Origin: Marsupella aquatica | Taxonomy: Eukaryota; Marchantiophyta | Length of the DNA: 64,000 nucleotides | NCBI GenBank assembly: GCA_973895155.1 | Contig: OZ316894.1 | Coordinates: 1,984,001-2,048,000 of the forward strand | Direction: 5' to 3' | Part shown: piece after piece, positions 11,200 to 29,459 of the stretch | Position numbering within the stretch: position 1 is the first letter of the stretch | Layout of the letters: every line of letters starts with the position of its first letter | Position numbers and translations under genes: made by a program | Notes under the pieces: generated by a model | The model's input: the letters and a program-made list of their open reading frames with translations, nothing else | The model's database searches: none | Told to the model about the DNA's origin: nothing

Positions 11200-12420
11200 T
11201 ATAGGGTGAGAACTGAGAAGTGTGACTTGCGGCAGCCTTCCCTGCAGCCACTACCAATGAACGGCTACGATACGCAGGCCAGCCGACGATGCCGATGCCT
11301 TCTCTCCGAATTCGCCCACTTCAGCAGGGTTTAGGGTTTACCACATTTGCTTCCGAAGTGCGTTAGCTGGAGGCTGCTGGCCGAGCAGGATGGTGCTCTC
11401 GCGCTTTCGCGTATAAAGTAAGCGATTCTGCTCCAAACTGCGCATCTCCTCATTACGATTCTGCTGCAGCGAGCAGAGCTGCGCCGTGGATTTATTTTTT
11501 TGTTTCGATTGCAGTCCAGGAAGTGGATCCCAATCCTGTAGATTCACTGTTCTTTTGAGATTTGGCAGTTTTCAGTGCGGAGAATTTTGTGAATTATGTG
11601 AATTCGCTGCTTTTGAGATTCTGAAGTATGGTGAATTGTGAACTTTGTCCCGGTTCGTTGCAGTTCGTGCAGTTCCTTCTGTAGCCTAGCGTTTTGTTGA
11701 GATGATCGTTGCAATGAAAGAATTAGGAGGAATGTATAGGGGCAAGGTATTGTGCCTCGCAGATAGTCATTTGTCTCGGTGAACGCGGTGGCGACCGGAT
11801 AGTGACGTTGAAGCGATTTCTGTAGCTTCGAACTTGATCGTCGATGGTGTGCTAATATTGTGTCTGTTGACAGACCTCCGACGATCAGGGCCGAGACTCA
11901 ATGAACCTGGACATTAGGGCTTTAGAAGCTTTCAGATTGATGAGTTCGTCGAATCGTACAATATTTGAATGGGTTGAAGAGCTTCTTCCAGCTGTTATAT
12001 CTGCAATGACCTCTTGCCTGTCGTGGTCTCTCTCATTGAGGTATGGTTGTGTTGTCTGGCATATGCCTCTGGTGCGCTCTTTTTTTCTGGAGTATTTTTG
12101 TGCTTCGGAGTCTGGGATTTGTGGCAGGCAGCCGAGACCGGTGATGATAAAACAGTCGTCCGAGTTGCACTTGGGTACTGAGACCTTGCCTCGCAAGGAG
12201 AACCTCCTCAGACCGCCCTTGCATTTCTGTGATGCATACTACCTCTCCTGAGGTCTTTTGCCTGTCAATTATTGTTCCAGTAGAGTTCAGTTCTTTTCCG
12301 TTCGGGTGGTGAGGTCGGAGGGGGAGGCAATTGTCCATGTATTGGCAAACTACTGCATTCGAGATATCTAGTTCGGAAGCTCGGAGCTTCTACGGGATCC
12401 GCGGCATTTTGGACCTAAAT
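11200..12420. promoter_or_regulatory. GC-richer, promoter-like island with telo-box
   Basis: After AT-rich flanks the composition changes near 11220. GGGTTTAGGGTTTA (11327-11340) is a plant telo-box type motif, common upstream of translation and ribosome-related genes. An ATG at 11702 opens a 26-codon frame (MIVAMKELGGMYRGK...) with a possible donor after GGCAAG. Overlapping frames of about 100 codons exist on both strands at 11885-12338, but none resembles a known protein. This may be a promoter plus 5' exon of an unrecognised or non-coding transcript. Confidence 0.3.
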
Positions 12421-15120
12421 GTTGAGAGCGTAAACCCTCTAGTTATTGGCACTAGACGATAATCACTTCACACTGTATAATCAACCGTAACAAAGGAGAA
12501 GAGCTATGCATGGCTCCCACCACATTGGTAATCATACTGAGGAAGGGACTGAGGAGCAAGTAATCTTCGTTTCCACCCTGATTGTAAAATCTGATTGTTA
12601 ATTGTCCGAAATGGCAATGCACTCACTCGGCTCGGAAATATCGAACAGTAAGGTGGAATGTAAGAAAATCCCCACCCTTCCCTGAAATTACATGAAGCAG
12701 TCGGAGGAGCAATTTCACAGCCACAGCAGTGTTCACTGAGAACTCCTGCACTACAAATTCACAAAGCAAATATCAGATCTCCAGAGAATCCAGATTTGGT
12801 GAATCTAAACACTAAACCCCAGAAACTTCCTTTGTAGTTGCCAAGCATAATGCCACCTGAGTAAGAATCTACAATCAAAGTGCCAAAAAACCAAAGGTGC
12901 CCATCCATGATTCCATGAAAATTTGCCATTAAAGAAGCTACGAAAATATTGACACAGGATTTTGGGTATGGCTGAGCCTCCAAAGCGGGTAGTCGCCAAC
13001 TTCGCCAATTGCAGGACAATGGAATGACTTCATGATTGAAAATATTTTTAGTAGAATTGTTTTCTGAATTGGAGAATTTTGGATGAAGCCAGACTTATGG
13101 ATTTAGATCCTTCTAGAGATTGATCATAATATTCTAGAGACAATTCATGGTAGGGACCTCTACTATTAGATATTAAATTTCTCACTATTAGATATAAAAT
13201 TCAACCCAGAATTAAATTTAGAGCCAACACCACTCCAATATATCAGCCCAGATGAGTGGGTGTCATAGTCATGAACCGTGATACTGGTTTTGCCCTGTAG
13301 TGAAAATTAGAGGATAGGTCCAAAACAATACCAAACGTCCAAGTTGATTGAAAATTTTGTCTTCAACGCAAGGTTCTCACTCATTATAGGAGTTCTTAAT
13401 TGCAACCATGTTTTAGATCAGCGGTAACATGAAAGTAGTCCTTAGATCCAAGGTGATGCAATGATTGCAGTCCAGGATTGGCCACATGGATTCACCAAAT
13501 GCATACGTGGCAGCTATATGGGCTAGAGACCAGATCAGAAGGTCCTTCTAAAATCTACTTAGGCGGAAATTTGGGACAATCTAATGGTTTAATATCCATT
13601 TGTTAGTAAATTTGTAAGCGAATTTCACTCTTGAGGAAGAGCAGAGATCACCACCTTACCTCCATCCCCATTTGAAATAGACTCATTTATAAAAGTTTAC
13701 AGTTTCAACTGAAATGTGATCATTCTATAAATGGGTTGTAGCCTGTTTTTCTTAGTTTAGCTGGTGGTAAGTCATTCCTCAAGCCCAAACTAGTCCTTAA
13801 AAGTGAAGCGTCCAGATTATTTTTAACATTTGACAATGGAGTAAATGATCTTAGCTGAACTCAAACTAATGCCAGGTAGCAGTTAGACATCAGAGAGAAT
13901 GCTGGAAAATGAGAGCTTAAATTGAGATCCAGTGAAAGATTATCCAAATAAATGGACACGTCTACCAAAAACAATATTTAACAGTTGATATGCATCTTTC
14001 ACCAAAGTGAAGCATCCTTCCAAAATCAGCAAGCCACTCTTTCTTCCTAATGTAAATTTTGATGAGTTCACGTAGTCCATGGGGATGGGCAGGGACAATG
14101 TCTAGGATCATCTTGGCTTCGATTTCCAACAAAGGCAGATTATTTTTCAAATGACTGTGAAAATAATTAGATACAATGAATTATGTAAGTTAGAGAACAA
14201 TATCCCTCTTTTTTGTGGTTTGTAAAGTTGGGTCTCTCCCTGGTGTTTGGAAATAAAATCTTTACTAGAAGTTTCTAGATAAAGATATTTCCCAAACAAG
14301 GATGATCCACCTCCCCCAAAAACTATGACAAAACTGTGTTAAAAGCTAATTTGCGTTAAACAAAGGTGCTTGTTCTGCTAGCTTTTATTCTTCTTAACAA
14401 GTTTCCTTTTCCCCTTCTTCCTCATAGGATAGGCCGCCCCATATGCTACCACTTTTATCAATGTTTGCAAAATTGGAACAGTTTTTCTTTTGCTTTATTC
14501 ACATAGGATATGGCCCATATCTCACTCCTGAAGGCCAAGTGAAAAATAACTTTTGCAACGTAAATATACAAAACTCTGGACAGGTTTGACAATGTGCTCG
14601 GATGAACTCCCAGAACCATGATCAACACGAACCAAACATAAAATTATATCCCCAGAACATTTGTTTTACAATGATTTTAGCGTTCTTTGTTTTGTTACAT
14701 TAATATGCTTTCAGTGTGTACTGTCTTCAAAACCAACCTTTGTATACTAGGCTTTTCTCTCTTTAGTTGGTCATCTAATATATTCAGATTTTTCGTGTCA
14801 AAAAGTGTTTGAACAACATTGGAGTCCTTAGATCCAAGGTGCGTCAGGCACTTGTGATTCGTGTTATCTATATATGGACACTCATTTCCGAAGAAGCTTA
14901 GGGATGTGGATGTGAAAAGGATGCATGACAATTCCCTGTCCGCATGACAACTTTTGCACACAACTTTTGTAGCTAACGTATTGAAATAGATGACATGAAT
15001 GTTGCGTGGCAATGCAAATTACGCTTTCACTCTTTTAGTATGTGACAGATTTGTTGCATGCGTTTCACATGAACAGAACTTTATTTCTTCTGTCACTCAA
15101 ATTTCAACAGTAGACATACA
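12421..15120. other. Intergenic, AT-rich, no gene supported
   Basis: Minus-strand frames at 12759-13019 and 13962-14150 have mildly protein-like text (the second includes RKKEWLADFGRMLHFGE, which could be an eroded transposon remnant), but neither has splice support or a family match I can defend. Confidence 0.35.
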
Positions 15121-15128
15121 TATAAATA
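15121..15128 (+). promoter_or_regulatory. TATA box of the papain-like protease gene
   Basis: TATAAATA lies 189 bp before the start codon at 15310, followed by a CT-containing region suitable for transcription start 25-35 bp downstream. This gives a 5' leader of roughly 150 nt. Confidence 0.55.
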
Positions 15129-15309
15129 CCCCATCTCGAGTGAATTCCTAGTAAGTTTGACGGTGTTTTGGATAACTATGGCTTCGTTGTGAGACATCAT
15201 AGAAAACAGTATCAGTTCATGGTTCATTTCCAAGATAAGGATTCATAGAGGAGATCAAGTGTGGTCCGAATTACTTGTGCGGTGAAGATCCCGTTCCATC
15301 TTCTTGGAG

Positions 15310-20259
<4,950 letters not shown>

Positions 20260-23060
20260 CACAACTGCAACAACCTCCAGTAACAAGGGTACGGCTCATA
20301 TTAGTGCAAGACAGTTGTGAATTCGATTGAGTTTTGAGATGCCAAGCACATGCTTCTTACAGTTACCCTCAGAACATTTAGAACCTGGAACTCTTGCACT
20401 AATTGTAGAGTTCCCTGCACCAAGAAATTAGGGATGAAATGTAACAATTTGGAACATAATACGTTCTAGACATTTCGTAAATGATTGATACCGGGAATTG
20501 ATCACATAGTTATATTTGCATACTTTTGTAAGGGTGTCCGTAGCACCTAATAAAAAGCATGAAACTGAGTTAGTTACCGGGAAAACTCTGTTTCCCACTA
20601 GACATTTCTAACTGTGGATTTCATATTTTTCTTTTTGAGAATGTATGCAGATAAATCAAAGCCAGACACCATGAAAAAAATTCTGGATTTGGATTGTTTC
20701 CAAAGAAGTCGCCATAGCCAAGAATGATGCGACAACTTCAAATAACAACCTTTCCCCCTTAGAGTATATAAAGATTAAAGCATATTCCTTCTTGCTTGTT
20801 TTTCAGAGAACACTCTTTGAATGATCACTCTTACAATAAAGCTATAGCATTGCAAGATTCCCCAAAACTAGTTTGGCTTTATAACCACTCCTTCCATTAT
20901 CTTTCATAGTGAGGATCGAGTTTAGTATGTGCATACTCTTTTGCTCAACTATTCTTGAATCAACGAGGCACAAGACCAGGACACAGGAATCAACCAGGCA
21001 CAAGACCAGGACCTGTGTCCAAGCCATTTAGAGCTAAGTATGTAGTTGATCTGGATTAGTCAATTGTGTGGGTCAAATCAAGTGCTTCATCTTCACCAAG
21101 ATCTTCAGTGCTATTGCTGCAAGGACATACTACTGTTGTATTACTTAATACTACTCTCTTTTATCTAAGGGTGGTAAGATTTATTCAAAATAAAGTTATT
21201 GTTTAATCCCTAATTCCACAGTGTGAACATTAAGAATCCGCTTGTCATCAATCCAATCAGGGTTTCCTTTTCCATTTTGGGCAGGGGACACTTATGATGC
21301 TCTCAGAAAGTTCGACGCACTTAGAAAAAAAAAAGGTCCTTTCACATTATGACTGTTAGATGTGTGTGGTCATGTCTAGGCCATTGACTTTGTCAAATTT
21401 GTCACTACAATTTTTTTTCATAAACCTATTTGCGTAATGTTCAAGGCACTTCACCTGGTAGCAAATATATATGCGCAAACATTTGCACAGAAAGCAAACA
21501 CTTAAGCCAATCTTTAATTTCTAGCCAGGAATTGCTTACTCCATGGGTAAACATTAAGTGTACTTCGAGGGTACTTTTTGCTTACACCTGCCACAAACAA
21601 GCCAACAATGCACTGTCACACACCAGAATCACGAATGACACATTATGACTATATCATTCTTGCTCGTCCCATGAAATCATGAATTGTGACTGTATAAATG
21701 CCCCAGACTAGATGTTCACCATTTTGAGATATAAATTTATGATGTGTCAGATTTTGATTCACCCAAATGTCTGTTTTGTCAACTACTACCCTTAACAACA
21801 AACAGAAGTGAACTCCAAGGAGAGATATGCTTAGTAGACCCCCTTCTGGAAAAAGTTTGCTTAATCAACCCCCTCCATACTTTTCCCCAATCTGGACCGT
21901 TGGGGGACCTTTCAATCTCAGATCTGGACCATTGATAGACCTCAGGGGGTCGATCAAGGAACAACTTTCATTTTGGGGGTCAATCAAGCAAATACCTCGA
22001 ACTCCAAGAGACAAGACAATAAATAATTATTGCAGAACCTGAAGTGCTGTCGATGATCCAGTTGAGAGTAGACAGTTCAAAATAAAACACGACAGAGTGG
22101 CCGGAACAGTTTTCTAGGATCCTGAATGAGTTCTTACTTTACACTTTAATAATAAGATGCAAGTTGATCTCTGGCTCAATCGTTCATTTTTGGTAGGATC
22201 CTCCACCAAGCCAATGAAGATCTAGGCATCGTTTGGTTCTTTTTTGGTTCCTTGCTCAACAGAGTTTTGTGCCACTTTAGCTCAATTTGTTGAATGCTTA
22301 TTTGGCGGGATCCAAGCCCAAACCTTAGTGCTTTTTCCCCATCCAAAATGCAAAAGTCCATCTATATATTCATTCCCTAGCCTGATTCATTTTGGGAAGT
22401 TATTCATCATGACCAACTGCATTTGAATTCAATTAGTACAATGTAGAATTTTGAACAAAATAGTTCTGCTTTCTTGCTCGAGGGTTTCACTTCCACAAAA
22501 ATGGCATATCACGTGCCACGAAGGATATGGTTGTTTTATTGGTTCTAAGGGAAGACTTAATAATTTTTGTAGAAGTACAGTAGGGTCTTTGAAATTCAAT
22601 TTTGAGACTTGTAAGAACATTAGGATCTTTTTAATCCAAATTTTGGAATATTCCAGGAACATTCCAACTTTATAGGGGTTTTAAAATAAAAAAAATTCTT
22701 ACATTTTTAGGGGGTTTGAGGCCTAAAAACGTCGCAGGTGATAGGGAGGTCCCCCAAAAAGTGAGACCCCCGAGCTTTCTTGCAAAGTCAGAGCATTTAA
22801 TCTGAATCTCATCCAAGGTTGCATACATACTCGCATACATATTAGAAAAGCTTACACAAACATGTGGTTGGTTCTAGAAACTTGCATGGATACTCTCAAA
22901 CTAAAGTGTAGCAGACAGGAGCAAGATTAATACTCTATAAATGGGTAAATGATGTTATGGGACTCTAGTTTAATTAGCATTTGGATTGTCCGTGTCAATG
23001 GGCGTGTCAATCCTGTTTGTTATGGGACAATGGCGGCTACTGGGTCCAAGCAGGGTCGTG
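20260..23060. other. Intergenic with minor tandem repeats
   Basis: Contains the protease 3' UTR; a two-copy 30-bp direct repeat (AATCAAC.AGGCACAAGACCAGG at about 20958 and 20988); and a block at 21830-22000 with repeated phrases such as TCAATCAAG and GACC.TTG. No gene supported on either strand. Confidence 0.4.
20549..20554 (+). terminator. Poly(A) signal of the protease gene
   Basis: AATAAA located 290 nt after the stop codon, in a T-rich region. It is a reasonable near-upstream polyadenylation element. Confidence 0.45.
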
Positions 23061-23068
23061 CAACACTT

Positions 23069-23095
23069 TTATTCTCTCTCTCTCTCTCTCTCTCT
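23069..23095. repeat. (TC)n microsatellite
   Basis: Uninterrupted TC dinucleotide run followed directly by an A-rich string. Confidence 0.9.
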
Positions 23096-23099
23096 AAAA

Positions 23100-25580
23100 A
23101 AATTTATTAAGCTGACAAGGAGAGGATCAACATTATTGAGAATATATATGCCTGTCCTCACCAACAAGGATATATAAAGGACAAAGCTGACAGATACAAA
23201 AGGCAAAGGTACTTAAAACATATGCTATACATATATAGCATAGGATACCGTGTACATAACATGCACAACCAATGCCCAAACAAAAGCTTCCCGCTATACT
23301 ATTATGGTCATCAAAGTCATTGATATATCCACACAATATCAGTGCATAAGGCATCCTCAAAAGATTGCCCTAACCTTTCCCAACATAGCGGCACTGCCAT
23401 CAGCAGCAACACAGCCAGAAATGCTCTATATCCATCCGCCACTCCTTGCACTAGACAAAAGAGACAGGAGGATTCACAAAAGGAGCAACAACGCATGGCA
23501 GCATGAGAATCGTGCATTACTGGCAAGCAGCACGAAAGGCAAATAGTTTGTGAGGGACAGAGGAAGCACTGGCAAGAGAACGTGAGCAACTGACTCACCT
23601 ACAACCAGCCAGCAATTGCTCGTGCTCATAGTCATGGGCTCTCAACCGGTTCAGGTGCCAGTGACACCGCATACACGTAGCATAATTTTAGAGTGTTTAT
23701 GCATAATTCTTGGATGTCTGAATGATGCCTCTATATGCACAAACCATGGGCCCTCACTCTATGTATACTAAGTATACCCCCCTGCGCCCGGACCCCCCTT
23801 GCCTACCCCTTCTTAGTATTTTTTCTTTCATATACATTACCCTTGTTCCATGTAAAAAATTAGTTTTTGATACTTTTTTATACCCTTAGGTGACTTATAA
23901 AACTGATAAAATCTATATTTGAAAACCCATTGTGGAATGATAATAAGGAAAATCCAAGATAGGGCTCACATACAAGATCCAAAATGATGCATACAGCGCC
24001 TAGTGGGGCATACAATCACTCACACAATTTAGATGTGTTTTACCAGTTTGGCTAAACTAGTATAGGCCAGACTACGGACAAGACATAGATCGGTAGGCAA
24101 TAGGTGGGCAGTGGCAACATCCCCACAAGCATGGGCATTCCGTGCACCGAGCGTGCACTTTACATTGGAGAGACTATAATTACAAACGGGATTACAAGCC
24201 AGATAATCAAGCTAAGATATGGGTCTAGGTACTAATAGAGTGACTCACTCGGGACACTATGTTCCAATGATTGAGACCTTGCCACATGGCCCCTTATACA
24301 ATGTCGCGTGTCACATACATTATAGGACCCCTTCGGCTGAGTTAATATGCCACGATTTTGGAAATACCCTTCTTCCTTATAAACCCAAATTTGTATAAAG
24401 TTGCGGGTTGGTTGGTTCTAATTGAATTATAATTATTAGCCGGAAATGGATTAAAAATACCCTTCAAGCGGGCGCACGTGTTTCCGGGATTACGTAAGCT
24501 GAGGGCCCAGGGTGCACAAATGACATGTTTTAAAATAAATAGGTGACTGTGGTGGCTTGCCTCTCTCCGGCCCATGTATCCCTGCAGCCATCTTACTAGA
24601 CATTTGCTGCAGAAACATGGAACGTGAAATCATGAGCTTGAAATCCCACTTGAAGTGCTATGTCACTCCAGTGGCAGGGTCTGAATGAAGACACTAGAGA
24701 TGAGAATAGATATTGTCCGTCTATTCCTGGAGAGAGATTATGGCCTATGCTCAATGTTGTGGACACACTATCAGAGTATTATTGTCACCCAATACAGACC
24801 TAGTGACAAATTTATTTCAATTGGGTAGTAGTATAAATATTCTAACAGTATGCGAGGGTGATCTAATAATGTCACAATGGAAATCTATGCACTTATATCG
24901 ATAGCGATCATGTGTGAAATTCTATGTCAATGTTTTTACAAAAGAGCTTGATAACCAAATTGTTCATATGGCGCTGATCTACTTTCACAATTATTTGTAT
25001 ACTTGATGAGTATGGAAAATGTACAAAGAATGTTGTGATATGGTTGCAGAGTGAATCAATGGAATAGTCTATATGTGATCAATATACTATCAGTATGGAA
25101 ATGATTTAGGTTGATACAAAAGATTGTGGGCAAGAGAATATCCAGTGCAAATTAATGGGTGACAAAGAAAATGAATAGAATAACCCCAATGAGAAGGCAA
25201 AAAAAAACTTCTAGAGCAAAAATGAAAACTCTAAGCCAACAAAGATATGTTGGGCAATGCAAGAAAATCAAATGGGAGACAAAGATAAGTAAAGTTTAAA
25301 TGAGGGCCAAAAGGAACATTGTCCAAGATTAAATCACCTTGCTACAACAAATGGAAAAGGAAAACTTAAGGAAAAGTACACCTCACCTGAAAAAACAGGG
25401 AAGGTGGCAGGGGGTGGGCAAGGATTCATCTTGGCCCCAAAAATTTGACTGGAAACCCCAAGGAAAAGGGAAAAAGTAACACCCCTCCAACCCTCCAACA
25501 CTATTAAACAAAGGACAGGAAAATGTAGAGAGTAAAAAACATAAACATAAACCTAAGTAAACAAATCTTGCCTAGAGAGA
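23100..25580. other. Intergenic, no gene supported
   Basis: Overlapping frames of 93-98 codons at 23250-23598 lie on both strands without recognisable domains. The rest is AT-rich and stop-dense. Confidence 0.35.
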
Positions 25581-25582
25581 CA

Positions 25583-25660
25583 TGGCTATATGATAGCTCA
25601 TTTGAGTAGTGACTCATTGGTCTTGGGTTTCATAGATTGATTACATTAAAAATAACCTAA
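25583..25660 (+). mobile_element. tRNA-derived SINE fragment (same family as the ESF2 SINE)
   Basis: ACATGGCTATATGATAGCTCATTTGAGTAGTGACTCATTGGTCTTGGGTTTC aligns position by position with 36888-36940. TAGCTCATTTGAG corresponds to a pol III A box; GGGTTTCATAG is a decayed B box. Downstream A-rich sequence fits a tail. Termini are not resolved. Confidence 0.6.
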
Positions 25661-25991
25661 ACAATTTCCTTACATCTGAAACTCCCACCCATGCTTCTTA
25701 TGTATGCTTCCTATGTAGGTGTACGACATGTATCATTCATTATATTGTTCATTTAACTTATTAGTATATTATATAATTATATAATCTGTACACATCGTCT
25801 CTTTTATTAAGAGGACTTGGCTTGCAGGAAGAGCATTTGACTCGAGAAAAATGGGGAGCAAAATCAAGAACGGAGACTGAGCACGTACTCCTGATTGCAA
25901 TAGTCCCCTCCCAAGATAATAGACCCACCCCACTAGACACAATTCAACAATGACAAAAATATATAGAATGCATTTGACTGTTGAATTTTGT

Positions 25992-25992
<1 letters not shown>

Positions 25993-26025
<33 letters not shown>

Positions 26026-26035
26026 TTTGTAAGCA
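25993..26035. repeat. Poly-C tract, 43 C residues
   Basis: A pure C43 run, counted from the sequence, flanked by TTTTGTT and TTTGTAAG. It can form an i-motif (C strand) or G-quadruplex (opposite strand). Assembly length at such a tract is unreliable. Confidence 0.9.
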
Positions 26036-26599
26036 GATGCTGAAGACTTTGACAGGATCGGATTGCTCTAAAGCATATTGTTAGTAGGTGATTGGACAAT
26101 TCAACCACCACGGTCCCAAAATGCAGATTGAAAATAAGCTAGTAGTAGACTGCTTGGAAAATCTGGCACTTGTGATAACCACTGATAATGATGCTAGTTG
26201 ATAAGTTGAAGCTAACGACGCTGAGAGGAGAGGAAGGGGTAAATTCAGGGACAAGCAAGTAGGACTGGTCACCTCACCAGGGAACACCAACACGTGAACC
26301 AGGTTGATTTGTCCGGGCGAGCATTGGAAGCAACCTTAGGAGATTGGTAACATTGTTGTCTGAGAGTAAGAGTAGTTTGAAGGACCTGTCCAGCAAGGCC
26401 TTTCCAGCAATAGGCTCAAGCTAGTTAGCTATCGACATTATTTACAGTGTAAAACTAATTTGGATATGCTGAGAGCACCTTTGTTGTGGCTCTTCAGGGT
26501 CTCCTGGCCCAACTAGTTGGTTATTCTGGTGTGCCGGTTGCCCGGCCTTTTGGCGCTTTTCCTGGTCATCCCCTGGGCCTGGGTGGCTTTGGTCCACTT

Positions 26600-26825
26600 G
26601 CTTGGTACGTTTTGGCACTTTGCCTGTGTGTTCCCTTGGCCTGGGTGGCTTTGGTCCCTTGCTTGGTTTTGGAGGGTCTCCCATACCCTTTTTGAAATGG
26701 AAAACAAACAAACAAACAAACAAACTTATCATTGGTAAAAAGAAATGGAAAATGTCTCCCATACCCTTTTTGAAATGGAAATGAACAAACAAACTTATCA
26801 TTGGAAAAAAGGAAAGGAAAATCTG
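26600..26825. repeat. Local direct duplications with (CAAA)n
   Basis: GGCCTGGGTGGCTTTGGTCC occurs twice (about 26576 and 26639 with slight changes). TCTCCCATACCCTTTTTGAA, an AACAAACAAAC run and CTTATCATTGG also occur twice (about 26680-26738 and 26755-26805). The overlapping 141-codon minus frame merely translates this repeat. Confidence 0.7.
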
Positions 26826-26830
26826 GCCAT

Positions 26831-29455
26831 TATTTTGTTGCCAAAGACATTTCTTCGCGAGTACCAAAATAGTGGAGAAAGTAGATTGGATAACGGCCTT
26901 TCAGGCTGAGCAGTCAGACTAATGACTGACTCAGCCGTTTCCTTGCCTTGAGGAGTTGAGGTAAGGATCTCGTACTATTAAGTGGCAAAACAGACTCTTG
27001 GTAATTCGGTATGAAGAAGAAGAGTCTGACTAGCTGGCCTGTCCGTCATCTGCCACAGAATTCAATTAATTTTTCTAGCTCTTTATTACTGTACCGTAAG
27101 AGCTTGATCGTCACTGATATCAATCATGCCCAGCTCTTTAATTGTCCCCAAAAGTACAGTTACTAATCGTCTCCAATTCCAGATCATCGATATTTGGGGG
27201 TCGATGGCTCAGATGATGTGTGTAAACTTTTGCCAGAACATATAGCTCATAATTGTGGATTTGAGCTATACGGAATTTGCATTGAGGTAAGCCCATTCCT
27301 TTACTGCGAACCTTGAAGCACGAGCTGCCCCTGAGGATTAGACCACTGGCCCTCGTGGATGTAAATTTATGGAGTACGTTTTTCCAGCCCACCTCTTTTG
27401 TAAACGCACCGCATTTCGGAGCCTGGCATGGTACATCTGCAGTTCTGCACTGTTATCAACCCTCAGATCCCCAACGTCCAGGTGATCCAGGTGCGAACCA
27501 GGCTTCCCACGTAGATGGAGGTAGTTCACAGCTCACACGGCAAGCCGAGCAAGGAGCGATTGTAAGTACCACCACTTGCCTTCCAAACAATAAAAAAGCG
27601 CAGAACAGGCGTGTACAACTCTTAGGCCGTCCAAACTTGCATGGGCAGAGCATGTCATGCCTCTCGATCACCCGGTGAAACCAGGTGTAACCTGAACTAA
27701 AGAGCTCAAGAGGACCAGAGCATGCAGGGTGGTCAAGTTCAGAGCTTGGAAAACTGAGTCTGGAGACGATCAAATCTGTCTCTGTAGACAGACTAATAAG
27801 TTGAACTTGCTTTAAACGAATTGTTTAGTTCTGCGTGATAATTATGGAGACAAAATTCTATCAGTGTGGGCAGGGGTACCAACTGTAAACGACTGTGACC
27901 AGAGGATCCGAATGAGATATCACTGCTTCATGCAGAAAACCACCTTCCACCAGTACCACCGCTGAATAGCTGCTGAAGGACTGTCTACGGCATTTATTGC
28001 ACTTTTGACACTGTGCCTTTTATTTCAGTCAGTCTTTATGATGTCCTGTCAAGCTGCACTTTATTAGATACGGTCTAATTTCACTGTGAAGATTACAAAA
28101 TCAAACTATTGTATTGGGAGTCTGGGACCTTGAGAAGTTAATTAGATTTCCTGTTCCAACCACGGAAGAAGTTTCTCGTGAATTCACTTGAGAAGTTAAA
28201 CTACGGTTTTGGGGAGTTTTGGTGAGTTAATTGGATTTCCTGTTCCAGCCGTAGAAGAAGTTGTAGGAGCGACGTTATGATATGGAAACATGGATCCATG
28301 AACGACTTTGAAGATCGTACATTTGTAATTTGTAATAAGCACGGGAATTTACTGCGCTAGGCTGGAACCGTTTGATACAGTAGCCTATGGGCTACACTTG
28401 TGCATGATCTTGCCTTTAATCTGTCCAAGTAATATATTCCGAACTCGTTTTTTCTTAACGCTGCATACATGACGTTGCTGCGTACATAAGGTTGTTATCT
28501 TTGCCATCATTCTACTGGGTTGCGGAGGACTTAAAAGCTACTTTATTCAATTGAATTCAAGGCCTATCAGAAATCAGGACAGCCGGTAACAGGTTTCTGT
28601 CGATTCAATTGAATTCGATTCATGTTGCTCACCAAGGACTGGCTGTACATTCCTGTCGACGACGCTTCCATGCACCTCCTCAACGTCAAAGCCATCTGCA
28701 CGTTTGGGCAGTTTCTTCTGCTCTCCTTGGGCACCCACCCAGGGGTGCCCCGCCCCGCCCCCAACTAACAAACAAACAAAACTAAAATAGTATTTGTCGA
28801 CTGCGCCCCCACAGGCTCATGGTAACAGGAGAATGATGCATCTGAGCATGAGAAGTAGCATCTCGTCGACACCCAGCGGGAGTCCCAGGCAGACATTCAA
28901 GGTTCATACAATTATGATCATCATGAGAAGTAGTTGGCAATTGAAGGCTCCCCAGTCCTGGGCGTCGCAGACAGGAGCGTGTTTGGAAGCTCGCTTTGCA
29001 CGTGCAGTGAACTTGCTGCCTCCCACTATGGTTGGGATTTTCAAATCGTCCCTGAATCTGTAAATTGCGTACATTTCTAATCCCCAGCCCTTGTCCTGTA
29101 GTAGCTCAGCCTGAGCTGAAAGGCATCTTATGCCTGGGCCTGTGAGAGCAATTCACCCCGCCTCTCAGCTCAGCTCAGCTCACTCAGCTCCCTTCAAATA
29201 AATGTAGGCTTAGCAAACGAGCAAGCACCCCAGGTCCCCAGCACAGTGGCGGGTGTAGTTCGTCGACGCAAGACTGAGCTGCGGGCGTGGTAGCTGCTGG
29301 CTGAAGGGACGGAGAGTGAGACCGTTGACACTTCGAACTCGAAATTTTTGTCAGTAGCTGTTCTCGCTCGGTCATTCCTTGTCTTGAACCAAAGGAAAGA
29401 GTACGAGGTTGCGCACGCGCTGGACAAAGAACAGGTATATCTCCTTTAATAACTT
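26831..29455. other. Intergenic with weak exon-like blocks at 27.18-27.5 kb
   Basis: On the plus strand 27180-27285 reads through to ICIE followed by donor GTAAGC, and 27317-27476 is open in phase (HELPLRIRPLALVDVNLW...). The opposite strand is also open there, and no family is recognisable. A short (CAGCT)n cluster sits at 29164-29190. Nothing else supported. Confidence 0.3.
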
Positions 29456-29459
29456 GGTT

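Noticed and set aside
11885-12338. Overlapping ORFs of about 100-116 codons on both strands
   Set aside because: Both strands are open, no family resemblance and no splice sites in phase; kept only as a promoter-like island.
13962-14150. Possible transposon-derived protein remnant
   Set aside because: One short block with suggestive text only; no neighbouring domains, termini or repeats to support it.
26442-26867. 141-codon minus-strand ORF with repeated KKGMGD phrases
   Set aside because: The repetition simply reflects a duplicated DNA segment with (CAAA)n; not a gene.
27138-27773. Possible exons on either strand
   Set aside because: Two plus-strand blocks could be joined in phase, but the minus strand is equally open and neither reads as a known protein.
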